A DNA stretch of 64,000 nt, taken from Nocardioides sp. Iso805N. Its GTDB lineage: Bacteria > Actinomycetota > Actinomycetes > Propionibacteriales > Nocardioidaceae. The notes beneath the pieces were generated by a model. It ran no database searches and was not told where the DNA came from. It saw only the letters and a program-made list of their open reading frames with translations. Both the position numbers and the translations under genes were made by a program. The DNA lies in the NCBI RefSeq assembly GCF_000364605.1, contig NZ_KB822587.1:44614-108613 (forward strand), read 5' to 3'. Position 1 is the first letter of the stretch, and each line of letters opens with the position of its first letter. This document shows, in pieces, positions 51,795-60,681 of the stretch.

Positions 51795-52571
51795 ATGGAC
51801 ATCAACGGTGCAGTCGCGCTCATCGCCGGCGGCGGCGGAGGCTTCGGCGCAGCGACGGCTCGACGCCTCCACCAGGCGGGCGCCCGCGTGGTCATCTGCG
51901 ATCTCGACGAGGCCAAGGGCTCCGCGATCGTCGAGGAGCTCGGCGAGGGCTCGGTCTTCGTGCGCACCGACGTCCTCGACGAGGACAGCGTCCAAGCCGC
52001 CATCACGGTGGCCGAGGGCCTCGGTCCGCTGCGCATCGCCGTCGTCGCGCACGGCGGCCCCGGCGGTGGCCGGACGCTGAACCGCGAGAACGAGCCGGTC
52101 GCCCAGGGCGACTTCATGAAGGTGATCAACATCTTCCTCGGCGCCACCTACAACATCGCGCGGCTGGCCGCGGCCGCCATGGCCAAGACCGAGCCGCTGC
52201 GTGACGGCGAGCGCGGGGTCATCATCAACACGGCGTCGATCGCCGCGTTCGACGGGACCATCGGCCAGGCCGCCTATGCTGCCGCCAAGGGCGGGATCGT
52301 CGGCATGACGCTTCCGCTGGCCCGCGACCTGGCGCCGGTCGGCATCCGCGTGATCACGATCGCGCCGGGCACGTTCCTGACCCCCGCATACGGCGACGTC
52401 GACCCGGAGCAGCTCGACGCGTACTGGGGCAAGGCGGTCCAGTTCCCCAAGCGGATGGGACGCGCCGACGAGTACGCCCTCCTCGCCGAGCAGATCGCGC
52501 AGAACGTCTACCTCAACGGCGAGACGATCCGCATCGACGGCGCCCTGCGCTTCACGCCCAAGGGCGCGTGA
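51795..52571 (+). CDS. SDR 3-hydroxyacyl-CoA dehydrogenase-like
   Basis: A 258-aa SDR with loop AGGGGGFG, Ser in INTASIAAF and YAAAK, and the C-terminal NVYLNGETIRIDGALRF. It parallels the SDR at 4113 (HSD10/FadB2-like), so oxidation of a 3-hydroxyacyl-CoA is likely. GAGAAGGGA precedes the ATG by about seven bases. The first gene of a plus-strand run extending to 59127; the stop overlaps the TesB-like start (GTGA). Confidence 0.87.
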   Translation: MDINGAVALIAGGGGGFGAATARRLHQAGARVVICDLDEAKGSAIVEELGEGSVFVRTDVLDEDSVQAAITVAEGLGPLRIAVVAHGGPGGGRTLNRENEPVAQGDFMKVINIFLGATYNIARLAAAAMAKTEPLRDGERGVIINTASIAAFDGTIGQAAYAAAKGGIVGMTLPLARDLAPVGIRVITIAPGTFLTPAYGDVDPEQLDAYWGKAVQFPKRMGRADEYALLAEQIAQNVYLNGETIRIDGALRFTPKGA

Positions 52572-53425
52572 TCCGATTGTCCGCGAGCCTCGTGGAGCCC
52601 GAGTCGATCTTCCGCGGCTCGATCATCGACCTGCTCAGCCTCGAGCAGATCGATCGCGACATCTACCGGGCGCCGTACGTCTTCGAGGACCACTGGGCAC
52701 TGTACGGCGGCCAGGTCGCCGCGCAGGCCCTCCAGGCGGCCGGGCTCAGCGTGGCACCGGACCGCCTGCCGCACTCGCTGCACGGCTACTTCCTGCGACC
52801 CGGCGATGCCTCCAAGCCCGTGGTGTTCCAGGTCTTCCGCGACCGCGACGGGGGCTCCTTCTCGGCCCGACGTGTCATCGCCCTCCAGAACGGCGACGTC
52901 ATCTTCAACATGGCGGCGTCGTTCCACAGGTCCACCCCCTCCGAGGCCGACGAGACCGACCCCCAGGCACCGGCCGTGACGAGCCCCCAGGACAGCAGTC
53001 CCTACGAGGTCCCGCGGCTCTTCTCCTACGAGGGTCGTGAGGCGGAGCAGCCCTACCCCGATCTGGACTTCCCGAGCCGCTTCTGGGCGCGCTGCACCGC
53101 AGACCTCCCCGAGGATCCGCTCTGGCACGCGGTCGCCCTGACATACCTCTCGGACATCTCGACCGGCCTTGTGCGCTTCCACGGCGACGAGTACCACTCG
53201 TCCTCCAGCCTCGACCACGCGCTGTGGTTCCACCGTCCGACCGATGCCACGGCCTGGACCCTCATGGACTGCGCCCCGCACACCGTCGCCAACGGGCGCG
53301 GCTTCTACTCGGGCTCGCTCTGGGATGCGGAGGGCAGGCTCGTCGCGTCGCTGGCCCAGGAGGCCCTGTTCCGGCGGCGCGGACTCCCGCGAGGCGCCGA
53401 GCGCGTGCCGACCCCCGTCATCTGA
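52568..53425 (+). CDS. Acyl-CoA thioesterase II (TesB-like)
   Basis: A 285-aa double-hotdog thioesterase: ALYGGQVAAQALQAA, LHGYFLRPGDASKPVVF, GGSFSARRVIALQNG, and a C-half with Asp in TYLSDIST, DHALWFHRP and Gln in LAQEALFRR. The Thr/Ser expected near DHALWF is Ala, so efficiency may differ. Coupled to the SDR. Paralogue of 9534. Confidence 0.88.
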   Translation: MIRLSASLVEPESIFRGSIIDLLSLEQIDRDIYRAPYVFEDHWALYGGQVAAQALQAAGLSVAPDRLPHSLHGYFLRPGDASKPVVFQVFRDRDGGSFSARRVIALQNGDVIFNMAASFHRSTPSEADETDPQAPAVTSPQDSSPYEVPRLFSYEGREAEQPYPDLDFPSRFWARCTADLPEDPLWHAVALTYLSDISTGLVRFHGDEYHSSSSLDHALWFHRPTDATAWTLMDCAPHTVANGRGFYSGSLWDAEGRLVASLAQEALFRRRGLPRGAERVPTPVI

Positions 53426-53475
53426 TTCACGCTACCCGCGCCTGATCAAGGCACCGATTGCGCAAGGAGAACACC

Positions 53476-54720
53476 GTGTCCGAGGACTCCCGTCCCACCT
53501 TCGGCGTACTGACCGATGAGGCTTTCGAGCGCTCGCGCGAGCGGATCGGCATTCCCGATCGCGTCTCGACGCCGCACAACCTCGAGGTCACCGCCGACGG
53601 CACTCGCCACTTCGCCTTCGGGTACGGCGATGACAACCCGCTGTGGCACGACGCCGAGCACGGCAAGAACAGCCGTTGGGGCAGCCTGATCGCCCCGCCG
53701 AACTTCATCTACACGATGGGCGAGAACACGGCTCGACCGCTGACCAGCGAGGAGAAGCAGGTCCTCAAGGGCGACCCGTTCGCGGGCCTCGGGTCCTACC
53801 AGGCCGTGATGGAGTTCGAGTGGTTCCGTCCGCTCCAGGTCGGCGACCGGTGCAAGCAGCTCAAGGCCCAGGTCGGCGTGGCGGACAAGACCTCCTCCTT
53901 CGGTGGTCGCACCGCTCACGTCACCCATGACTTCCTGTTCGCCAACGGCGCCGGCGAGATCGTCGCGCTGCAGCGCGGCACCTGGATCAACGCCGAGCGC
54001 CACACCAGCCGGGAGCGTGCCAAGGACAAGGCACCCGTCGACGTCAGCACGCCCTACACCAGCGAGCAGCTCGCGGAGATCGACGCCGCCTACGACGCCG
54101 AGACGCGCCGCGGCGCCGAGCCGCGCTACTGGGAGGACGTCCAGGTCGGCGACGAGCTGCAGCAGCGCGTCAAGGGTCCGCTGACCGTCACCGACGTCGT
54201 CGTGTGGCACGTCGGCTGGGGGATGCAGCTCACCCCGCCGGGCAGCTTCGGCATCTCCCGCGGCATCCGCCGCAAGGTTCCGGGCCTCTACCCCGCCAAC
54301 ACCCGCAACATCCCCGACACCGTCCAGCGGCTGCACTGGGAGCCGGAGCGCGCCCGCGAGCTCGGCATCCCGATGAGCTACGACTACGGCGCCATGCGCG
54401 AGACCTGGCTGACCCACCTCATCACCGACTGGATGGGGGACGACGCGTGGCTGTGGAAGCTCTCCTGCCAGCACCGCAAGTTCAACTACATCGGCGACAC
54501 CTCGTGGATCCGCGGCACGGTGGTCGACAAGCAGCAGACCGAGGCCGGTCATGAGGTCCATCTCGAGGTCCGGGTGGAGAACCAGCGTGGTGAGGTGACG
54601 ACCCCGGGCACCGCGGTCGTCCTCCTCCCCACCCGCGACCAGGTCGTGAGCCTGCCCAAGCCGCCGGCCGACACGCTCGAGGCGATGCTCCAGCACGACA
54701 TCGACCGCCTGGCGCAGTGA
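53476..54720 (+). CDS. MaoC-like acyl dehydratase, two-domain
   Basis: A 414-aa protein with N-terminal FAS1/MaoC-like hotdog (HFAFGYGDDNPLWHDAEHG, RWGSLIAPPNF) and a second half beginning RGAEPRYWEDVQVGDELQQ. It shares architecture and many residues with the protein at 22215. Likely hydrates an enoyl-CoA. The GTG at 53476 is preceded by AAGGAGA; the ATG-like start at 53458 lacks it. Confidence 0.82.
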   Translation: MSEDSRPTFGVLTDEAFERSRERIGIPDRVSTPHNLEVTADGTRHFAFGYGDDNPLWHDAEHGKNSRWGSLIAPPNFIYTMGENTARPLTSEEKQVLKGDPFAGLGSYQAVMEFEWFRPLQVGDRCKQLKAQVGVADKTSSFGGRTAHVTHDFLFANGAGEIVALQRGTWINAERHTSRERAKDKAPVDVSTPYTSEQLAEIDAAYDAETRRGAEPRYWEDVQVGDELQQRVKGPLTVTDVVVWHVGWGMQLTPPGSFGISRGIRRKVPGLYPANTRNIPDTVQRLHWEPERARELGIPMSYDYGAMRETWLTHLITDWMGDDAWLWKLSCQHRKFNYIGDTSWIRGTVVDKQQTEAGHEVHLEVRVENQRGEVTTPGTAVVLLPTRDQVVSLPKPPADTLEAMLQHDIDRLAQ

Positions 54721-54737
54721 CGGCGTAGCCACTCGGA

Positions 54738-54767
54738 CCGGCCGGCGGACTCGGAACCGTCGGCCGG
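54738..54767 (+). terminator. Terminator-like hairpin, 11-bp stem
   Basis: CCGGCCGGCGG and CCGTCGGCCGG pair fully with one G-U, loop of eight bases, 17 bases past the MaoC-like stop. It separates the SDR-TesB-MaoC genes from the next set. Confidence 0.6.
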
Positions 54768-54827
54768 GGGCTGCCATCAGCGGTCCGACCCGATGCTCCC
54801 CTACCCTGTCTTCGACCGATCATCTGT

Positions 54828-54832
54828 GGAGG
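54828..54832 (+). promoter_or_regulatory. Shine-Dalgarno deciding a TTG start
   Basis: GGAGG lies five bases before TTG 54838. The in-frame ATG at 54793 has no such site. Confidence 0.55.
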
Positions 54833-54837
54833 CGACG

Positions 54838-55854
54838 TTGCTCAGTGTGTGCGACCTCGCCGATGGTGCCGCCGTGCTGACCGGCCTGCCCGACCAGGCA
54901 CCGCTGGCACTCGTGGACCTCAGCACCATCTCCGCCGCCACGCCGAGCGATCTGGGCCAGGCCGTGGCCAGGTCGCACGACCGCCAGGTGGTGGTCGTCG
55001 GCATCGGCACCGACCCGCTCCCGGGCGAGAGCCTGCCGCTGACCGAGTCGCTCACCTGCACCGTGGCGCCGAGCGGGCCGGGCCGCGCGTGGGTCGCCGC
55101 CGACGAAGGAGCCCTCGAGCGGATCACCCGGACCGTGGCGACGTCGCCGTACGCCGCCCTCACGCTCGCGAACCTCCTCCCCTCGACCGCGCGCTGCAGC
55201 GTTCCGGACGGCCTCCTCCTGGAGTCGCTCGCCTACTCGACGTTGCTCGCCGGGCCCGAGTTCTCGGCGTGGCGGGCCAGCCGGTCGCCCCGCGACGTCC
55301 CGGACGTCCCCGACCCTGTGCTGCTGGACCGCCAGGGCGACATCCTCACGATCCGGCTCAACCGGCCCGAGCGGCGCAACGCGTTCGGCCGAGCCGTGCG
55401 CGACGGGCTGATCGACGCACTCGAGATCCCGAAGCTCGATCCCACGGTCACCTCGGTCATCCTCGAAGGCGCCGGGCCGTGCTTCTCCTCCGGTGGGGAC
55501 CTCGACGAGTTCGGCACGGCGACCGACCCTGCTGCGGCCCACATCACCCGGTTGGGCCGGAGTGCGGGCCTGGCCGTCCATCGGCTCAGAGGCCTCGTCC
55601 GACCGCTGTTGCACGGCGCGTGCGTCGGCGCCGGGGTCGAGGTGCCTTCCTTCGCCGACCAGGTCACGGCCCGCGAGGACGCCTGGTTCATGCTCCCGGA
55701 GCTGTCGATGGGCCTGATCCCCGGAGCTGGCGGGACGGTGTCCCTCACCAAGAGGATCGGAGCCCATCGGACGGCGTACATGGCCCTCACCGGGGATCGG
55801 ATCGATGCGGGAACGGCACTGGATTGGGGCCTGGTCGATGCGCTCACCCGATGA
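54838..55854 (+). CDS. Crotonase with apparently permuted segments
   Basis: A 338-aa protein (353 aa if ATG 54793 is used). Residues about 155-338 form a crotonase core that keeps both catalytic Glu (GAGVEVPSF and LPELSMGLIPGAGG). It stops at LDWGLVDALTR, just where the C-terminal helices of crotonases should begin. The region before the core, roughly 90-150, ends SPYAALTLANLLP ... SLAYSTLLAGPEFSAWRAS, resembling those missing helices. The order therefore looks swapped. It overlaps the next gene by 17 bases. I would still expect hydratase or isomerase activity. Confidence 0.75.
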   Translation: MLSVCDLADGAAVLTGLPDQAPLALVDLSTISAATPSDLGQAVARSHDRQVVVVGIGTDPLPGESLPLTESLTCTVAPSGPGRAWVAADEGALERITRTVATSPYAALTLANLLPSTARCSVPDGLLLESLAYSTLLAGPEFSAWRASRSPRDVPDVPDPVLLDRQGDILTIRLNRPERRNAFGRAVRDGLIDALEIPKLDPTVTSVILEGAGPCFSSGGDLDEFGTATDPAAAHITRLGRSAGLAVHRLRGLVRPLLHGACVGAGVEVPSFADQVTAREDAWFMLPELSMGLIPGAGGTVSLTKRIGAHRTAYMALTGDRIDAGTALDWGLVDALTR

Positions 55855-56986
55855 GGCCGGCTTCGACGTCGTCGCCGACTGGGCCGCATCGGGCGCCTTC
55901 GCCCTGACCGGCGCGGCCGACGGCCCACCCGTGCTCCCCGCCGGGAACGGCGCGAGCACGGTCAGGGCCCAGCTCGACGACCTCGGGCTGCACATCCCGG
56001 GCCTCCTCGGCGAGCGGGCCGCCTACGCCGGACTCACCCGGCGTGGCCCCTGGTCGTGCGGCGGCGCGTTCCGGATCCTGGCGACCGGCGACGGACACAT
56101 CGGGCTCTCGCTCTCCCGGCCCAGTGATCTCGAGCTCCTGCCCGCGCTGGTCGAGGACGAGGTCATCGATCCGTGGGATGCGGTTGCGGGGTGGGCGCGG
56201 CGATCGACCACGCTGGCCGCGAGCGAGCGGATCCGGCTGCTCGGCCTGCCGGGCGGAGCCGTGCCCGATCCCTCCGCAGCCGAACGCCCCGGCGTGCAGA
56301 CGACGCCCCTCGGCTCCCGCCGCGTCACCGAGCGTCCCCTGGTGGTCGACCTGACGAGCTTGTGGGCGGGCCCGCTGTGCGCACACCTGCTCGGCCTCGG
56401 CGGCGCCCGGGTGATCAAGGTCGAGAGCGTCGGCCGTCCGGACGGCGCGCGGCTCGGGTCCGCGGCGTTCTTCGACCTGTTGCACGGTCGGCACGAGCAG
56501 CGTCGACTCGACTTCTCCACCGAGCTGGACGAGCTGCGGCGGCTGATCGCCAGTGCCGACCTGGTGCTCGAAGCTTCTCGGCCACGAGCCCTGCGGCAGC
56601 TCGGCCTGGTCGCGGAGGACGCAGTCGCGGCCGGGACGTCCTGGCTCTCGATCACGGCCCAGGGCCGGGCGAGCGACGCGGTCGGCTTCGGCGATGACGT
56701 GGCGGCCTCCGCGGGACTCGTCGTCGATGACGCGGACCTCGGCCTGATCCCCGTCGCCGACGCACTGGCGGATCCCCTCACGGGCGTCGCGGCGGCCCTC
56801 GCCGGCCGCGACGCGCTGCGCTCGGAGCAGGCCCGTCTCATCGACGTCTCCATGCTGCACGTGGCGGCCGAGACCGCCGCCGACCGGCCCGAGCATGCCG
56901 TCGTACGGCGGGGCGATGCCTGGTGGGTCGAGTACGCCGAGGGCTGCGCGCCGGTGCTCCCGCCACGACGACGGCGGACGCGATGA
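55838..56986 (+). CDS. Family III CoA transferase with apparently permuted halves
   Basis: A 382-aa protein. The usual N-terminal CaiB motif appears only at about residue 170 (PLVVDLTSLWAGPLCAHLLG, GARVIKVES), followed by a possible catalytic Asp in GFGDDVAASAGL and the RLIDVSMLH strand near the C-terminus. The first 160 residues resemble the C-terminal half of normal enzymes: GDGHIGLSLSRPSDLELLP, then ASERIRLLGLPGGAV. The order of halves thus looks reversed. The ATG at 55838 is in the crotonase gene; stop overlaps the amidohydrolase start. Confidence 0.72.
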   Translation: MRSPDEAGFDVVADWAASGAFALTGAADGPPVLPAGNGASTVRAQLDDLGLHIPGLLGERAAYAGLTRRGPWSCGGAFRILATGDGHIGLSLSRPSDLELLPALVEDEVIDPWDAVAGWARRSTTLAASERIRLLGLPGGAVPDPSAAERPGVQTTPLGSRRVTERPLVVDLTSLWAGPLCAHLLGLGGARVIKVESVGRPDGARLGSAAFFDLLHGRHEQRRLDFSTELDELRRLIASADLVLEASRPRALRQLGLVAEDAVAAGTSWLSITAQGRASDAVGFGDDVAASAGLVVDDADLGLIPVADALADPLTGVAAALAGRDALRSEQARLIDVSMLHVAAETAADRPEHAVVRRGDAWWVEYAEGCAPVLPPRRRRTR

Positions 56987-58356
56987 GCGCCATCCTGTTC
57001 CGGGAGGTCGAGGTCGACGGCAGGGTCCTCGACGTACGGGTCCGCGACGGGCTCGTCGACCGGCTCGCCCCACATCTCGGAGCCGATGGCGCATCCGACT
57101 CCGTCGAGATCGTCGAGGGCAACGGCGGGGCACTCATGCCGGGCCTGCACGATCACCACGTCCACCTGCTCGCGCTCGCCGCTCAGCTCACCTCGGTCGA
57201 TCTGTCCGGGGTCGCGGACGAAGCCGCGCTCGGCGAGGCACTCGGCGCCGGCCCGCGGGTCGGGGGCTGGGTCCGCGCCACCGGCTACCACGAGTCGATC
57301 GCCGGCGAGCTCGACCGCGCCCGGCTCGACCGCATCGCCGGCGATGTTCCCCTCCGGGTGCAACACCGCAGCGGCGCCCTGTGGATGCTGAACTCCGCGG
57401 CGCTGGATCGCGTGGCGGCGCAGCTCGACCACTCCCCCGACGTCGAACGCGACGATTCCGGTCGTCCGACCGGGCGGCTCTGGCGCTACGATGCGCGGTT
57501 GCGACCGGGGCTCCCCGACGTGCCGCCCGATCTCGCCCCGGTGGGCCGCCTGCTCGCCGGGCTCGGCATCACCGGTGTCACCGACGCGACGCCGGCACTC
57601 GAGCCTGGCGCGATCCAGCTGCTCGGCGATGCCCATGCCTCCGGCGCCCTGCCGCAGAGCATCCTCCTGCTGGGCGCGCAGACCGACGCAGCACTCCCGA
57701 GCGGGCTGCGGGTCGGTCCGCGCAAGCTCCTGCTGCACGACCACGACCTTCCGACGTACGACGATCTGGCCGCGACGGTGCGCGCGAGCCACGGCGAAGG
57801 TCGCGCGGTCGCGGTGCACTGCGTGACGCGCCACTCGCTGGTGCTCACCCTCGCCGTCCTCGAGGAGGTCGGCGTGCTGCCGGGCGACCGGATCGAGCAT
57901 GCCTCGATCGCCGCGCCCGACGTCGCGGCCTGGATGGCGGCCCTCGGGGTCGCGGTGGTGACCCAACCCGACTTCCTCCGGACGCGCGGCCACGACTACC
58001 GCCGCGAGGTCGACCCGGGCGACCTACCCGACCTCTACCCGCACGCGCGGCTCCTGTCGGCGGGCGTGCGGGTCACGCCGTCCAGCGACGCGCCGTACGG
58101 CGCCCTCGATCCCTGGCAGGCCATCCTGACCGCCTCGGACCGTCCCCTCTCCCCGGCGGAGAGCGTCGCCCCGGCCGAGGCCCTCGCGGGCTACCTGAGC
58201 CCGCCGCTCGACCCCGGCGGACGTCCGCGACAGGTCGCACCGGGTGCGCCCGCCGACCTCGTCCTGTTGACCCGCCCCCTGACGGAGGCCCTCCTCTCTC
58301 CCCGCGCCGACCTGGTCCGATCCACCTGGGTCGCCGGACATCGCATCACCCCCTAG
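56983..58356 (+). CDS. Amidohydrolase (Amidohydro_3/YtcJ-like)
   Basis: A 457-aa metal-dependent hydrolase. N-terminal beta-sandwich strands (residues 1-50) are followed by LMPGLHDHHVHLLA with the HxH site. Later ligands are in AVHCVTRHS, RIEHASI and the Asp of TPSSDAPYGA, and the C-terminal sandwich APADLVLLTRP closes it. Family members hydrolyse amides, ureas or cyclic compounds; substrate unknown. ATG overlaps the CoA transferase stop (ATGA). Confidence 0.84.
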   Translation: MSAILFREVEVDGRVLDVRVRDGLVDRLAPHLGADGASDSVEIVEGNGGALMPGLHDHHVHLLALAAQLTSVDLSGVADEAALGEALGAGPRVGGWVRATGYHESIAGELDRARLDRIAGDVPLRVQHRSGALWMLNSAALDRVAAQLDHSPDVERDDSGRPTGRLWRYDARLRPGLPDVPPDLAPVGRLLAGLGITGVTDATPALEPGAIQLLGDAHASGALPQSILLLGAQTDAALPSGLRVGPRKLLLHDHDLPTYDDLAATVRASHGEGRAVAVHCVTRHSLVLTLAVLEEVGVLPGDRIEHASIAAPDVAAWMAALGVAVVTQPDFLRTRGHDYRREVDPGDLPDLYPHARLLSAGVRVTPSSDAPYGALDPWQAILTASDRPLSPAESVAPAEALAGYLSPPLDPGGRPRQVAPGAPADLVLLTRPLTEALLSPRADLVRSTWVAGHRITP

Positions 58357-58374
58357 CACCAGCAAGGACAGCAC

Positions 58375-59127
58375 ATGCATCTCTTCGACCTCACCGACCG
58401 CGTCGTCATCGTCACCGGCGCCAGCAGCGGACTCGGGGACCAGTTCGCCCGGGCACTGCATGCCTACGGCGCCAAGGTGATCGCCGTCGCTCGACGACGT
58501 GACCGGCTCGACGCGCTGGCCCAGGCATGCCCCGGCCTCGACGCCCGCACCCTCGACGTCACCGACGACGAGGGCTGCGCCCGCCTCGTCGCCGACGTCC
58601 TCGACACGTACGGCCGGATCGACGGCCTGGTCAACAACGCCGGGGTCGGCGCACCCATCCCCGCGATCGAGGAGGACCTCGACGACTTCCGGCGGGTGCT
58701 CGACGTCAATGTGACCTCGGTCTTCCACCTGGCCCGCCTGGTGGCGCCGGGCATGCTCGCCGCGGGCCGGGGATCGATCGTGAACATCGCCTCGATCTAC
58801 GGACTCGGTTCGACCTATCCGGTGGGCGACGCGAGCTACACCGCCTCCAAGGCGGCGGTCATCAACCTGACCCGAGATCTTGCCGGTCAGTGGGGGAAGC
58901 ACGGCGTGCGCGTGAACGCCATCGCGCCGGGCTTCTTCCGCAGCGAGATGGCCGAGGAGCTCTTCACGAACGAGCGAGCGCACAAGCGGATCTCGCAGGG
59001 CACCCCGATGCGGCGGACGGGCGCGCCGGGAGAGCTCGACGGCGCGCTGATCTTCCTGCTCTCGGACGCCTCTTCGTTCGTCACCGGTCAGACCATCGCC
59101 GTCGACGGCGGCTGGTCCACCCACTGA
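58375..59127 (+). CDS. SDR-family oxidoreductase
   Basis: A 250-aa classical SDR: TGASSGLG, LVNNAGVGA, Ser in VNIASIYGLG, YTASK and the C-terminal ITGQTIAVDGGWSTH-like end (VTGQTIAVDGG). Probably NAD(P)-dependent oxidation or reduction of a hydroxyacyl or alcohol intermediate. AAGGACA precedes the ATG. It ends the plus-strand run before a long terminator. Confidence 0.87.
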   Translation: MHLFDLTDRVVIVTGASSGLGDQFARALHAYGAKVIAVARRRDRLDALAQACPGLDARTLDVTDDEGCARLVADVLDTYGRIDGLVNNAGVGAPIPAIEEDLDDFRRVLDVNVTSVFHLARLVAPGMLAAGRGSIVNIASIYGLGSTYPVGDASYTASKAAVINLTRDLAGQWGKHGVRVNAIAPGFFRSEMAEELFTNERAHKRISQGTPMRRTGAPGELDGALIFLLSDASSFVTGQTIAVDGGWSTH

Positions 59128-59129
59128 CG

Positions 59130-59171
59130 GACCCGTCGTGGCGGCCGCTGCTGCGGCCGCCACGACGGGTC
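59130..59171. terminator. Bidirectional terminator, 19-bp perfect stem
   Basis: Arms 59130-59148 and 59153-59171 are exact complements with a 4-base loop, between convergent SDR and ligase genes. Confidence 0.85.
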
Positions 59172-59180
59172 AACGACGGG

Positions 59181-60680
59181 TCAGGAGTATTGCTCGACGA
59201 GCGAGCGGCGCAGGATCTTGCCGCTCGGGAGTCGTGGCACCTCGGCGAACGACATCGACCGCGGGACCTTGAACCCGGCGACGTGCTCGCGCAGGTAGCC
59301 CTGCAGCCGGGCCTCGAGCTCCGGACCCGGCAGAGCACGCGGCGAGGCGGCGACCACCGCGTGCACGCGCTGCCCGAACTCCGGGTCAGGGACGCCGATC
59401 ACCGCGACGTCGACGACATCGGGATGCAGGATGAGCACGTCCTCGATCTCGCGGGGGTAGATGTTCACCCCGCCGGAGACGATCAGGTCGGTACGGCGAT
59501 CGGAGAGGTAGAGGAAGCCCTCGGCATCGACCCGGCCCAGGTCCCCGAGCGTCGACCAGCCCCTGTCGTTGTGCGCCTGGGCGGTCTTCTCCTGGTCGTC
59601 GTGGTAGACGAAGTCGCTGCCGCCGGAGAACCAGACCTGGCCGACGGTCCCGGGCGGGACCTCGTTGCCGTCGTCGTCGAGGATGTGGACGGCACTGGTG
59701 ATGGCCCGGCCGACCGAGCCGGGGTGCCGCAACCACTGCTCCGAGTCGATCATGAAGAAGCAGTTGCCCTCGCTGCCCGAGTAGAACTCGACGACGATCT
59801 CGCCGACCCACTGGATCATCGCGTGCTTGACCTCGACCGGGCAGGGGGCTGCCGCATGCACGACGACCCGCAGGCTGCTCAGGTCCGCGGCCGCCCGGAC
59901 GGCCTCGTCGAGCTTCAGCATCCGGACGAACATCGTCGGCACGAACTGGGCGTGCGTGACCCGGTAGCGCTCGATGAGTCCGAGGGTGCGCTCGGCGTCG
60001 AACCGGTCCATCACCACGACCGTGCCACCGCTGCGAAGGGTTCCGAGGCTCCACCCGAGCGGAGCGGCGTGGTAGAGCGGTCCGGTGCTCAGGAACACGG
60101 TGCTCTCGTCGAAGCCGAACTGTCGCGCCATCAGGTGGTCCACGGTGAGCCCGGCACCGAAGGGAGCACCGCTCAGCGTGGGCACGATGCCCTTGGGCCG
60201 CCCGGTCGTCCCCGAGCTGTAGAGCAAGTAGTAGCCCTCGGCCTGGTCCTCGATGGGCTCCGTCGGGAGGTCGGCGAGCGCGACGTCGAGCGACTCGAAG
60301 CCGTCGAGGGCGCCGGCGAAGACGAAGCGGTGCTCCACCTCGGGCAGGGTCGCGGCCAACGGGCCCAACGCGGCACTCGCGAACAGTGCCCCGGCCCCGC
60401 AGTTCTCCACGATGTAGGCGGCCTCGCCGGGCGTCAGGTGCCAGTTGACCAAGGTGTAGAGCAGCCCGGCCCGCTGGGCGCCCCAGACGATCGGGAACAG
60501 CTCGATCGTGTTCTCGGCGAGGACCGCGATGTGGTCGCCGACGCCCAGACCCAGCGACCGGAGCAGGTGGGCCACCTGGTTCGACCTGGCCTCGAGCGAG
60601 GCATAGCTCAGCGAGGTTCCGTCAGCGGCGATGTAGGCCGGCTTGTCGGGCTGGACGCGCGCCCACTGCGTCAGATCCAC
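59181..60680 (-). CDS. Acyl-CoA ligase
   Basis: A 499-aa class I adenylate-forming ligase: ATP loop YSSGTTGRPKG, FYSGSEGNCF, GWSTLGDLGRVDAEGFLYLSD, GGVNIYPREIEDVL and C-terminal Lys in RLPSGKILRR. The GTG start at 60680 lies one base after the upstream ligase stop; a GTG at 60722 inside that gene is less likely. Two adjacent ligases may activate two substrates or two positions of a diacid. Confidence 0.88.
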   Translation of the reverse strand: MDLTQWARVQPDKPAYIAADGTSLSYASLEARSNQVAHLLRSLGLGVGDHIAVLAENTIELFPIVWGAQRAGLLYTLVNWHLTPGEAAYIVENCGAGALFASAALGPLAATLPEVEHRFVFAGALDGFESLDVALADLPTEPIEDQAEGYYLLYSSGTTGRPKGIVPTLSGAPFGAGLTVDHLMARQFGFDESTVFLSTGPLYHAAPLGWSLGTLRSGGTVVVMDRFDAERTLGLIERYRVTHAQFVPTMFVRMLKLDEAVRAAADLSSLRVVVHAAAPCPVEVKHAMIQWVGEIVVEFYSGSEGNCFFMIDSEQWLRHPGSVGRAITSAVHILDDDGNEVPPGTVGQVWFSGGSDFVYHDDQEKTAQAHNDRGWSTLGDLGRVDAEGFLYLSDRRTDLIVSGGVNIYPREIEDVLILHPDVVDVAVIGVPDPEFGQRVHAVVAASPRALPGPELEARLQGYLREHVAGFKVPRSMSFAEVPRLPSGKILRRSLVEQYS

Positions 60681-60681
60681 G

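Noticed and set aside
56023..57993. 656-codon minus-strand frame
   Set aside because: Antisense to the CoA transferase and amidohydrolase genes with recognisable motifs.
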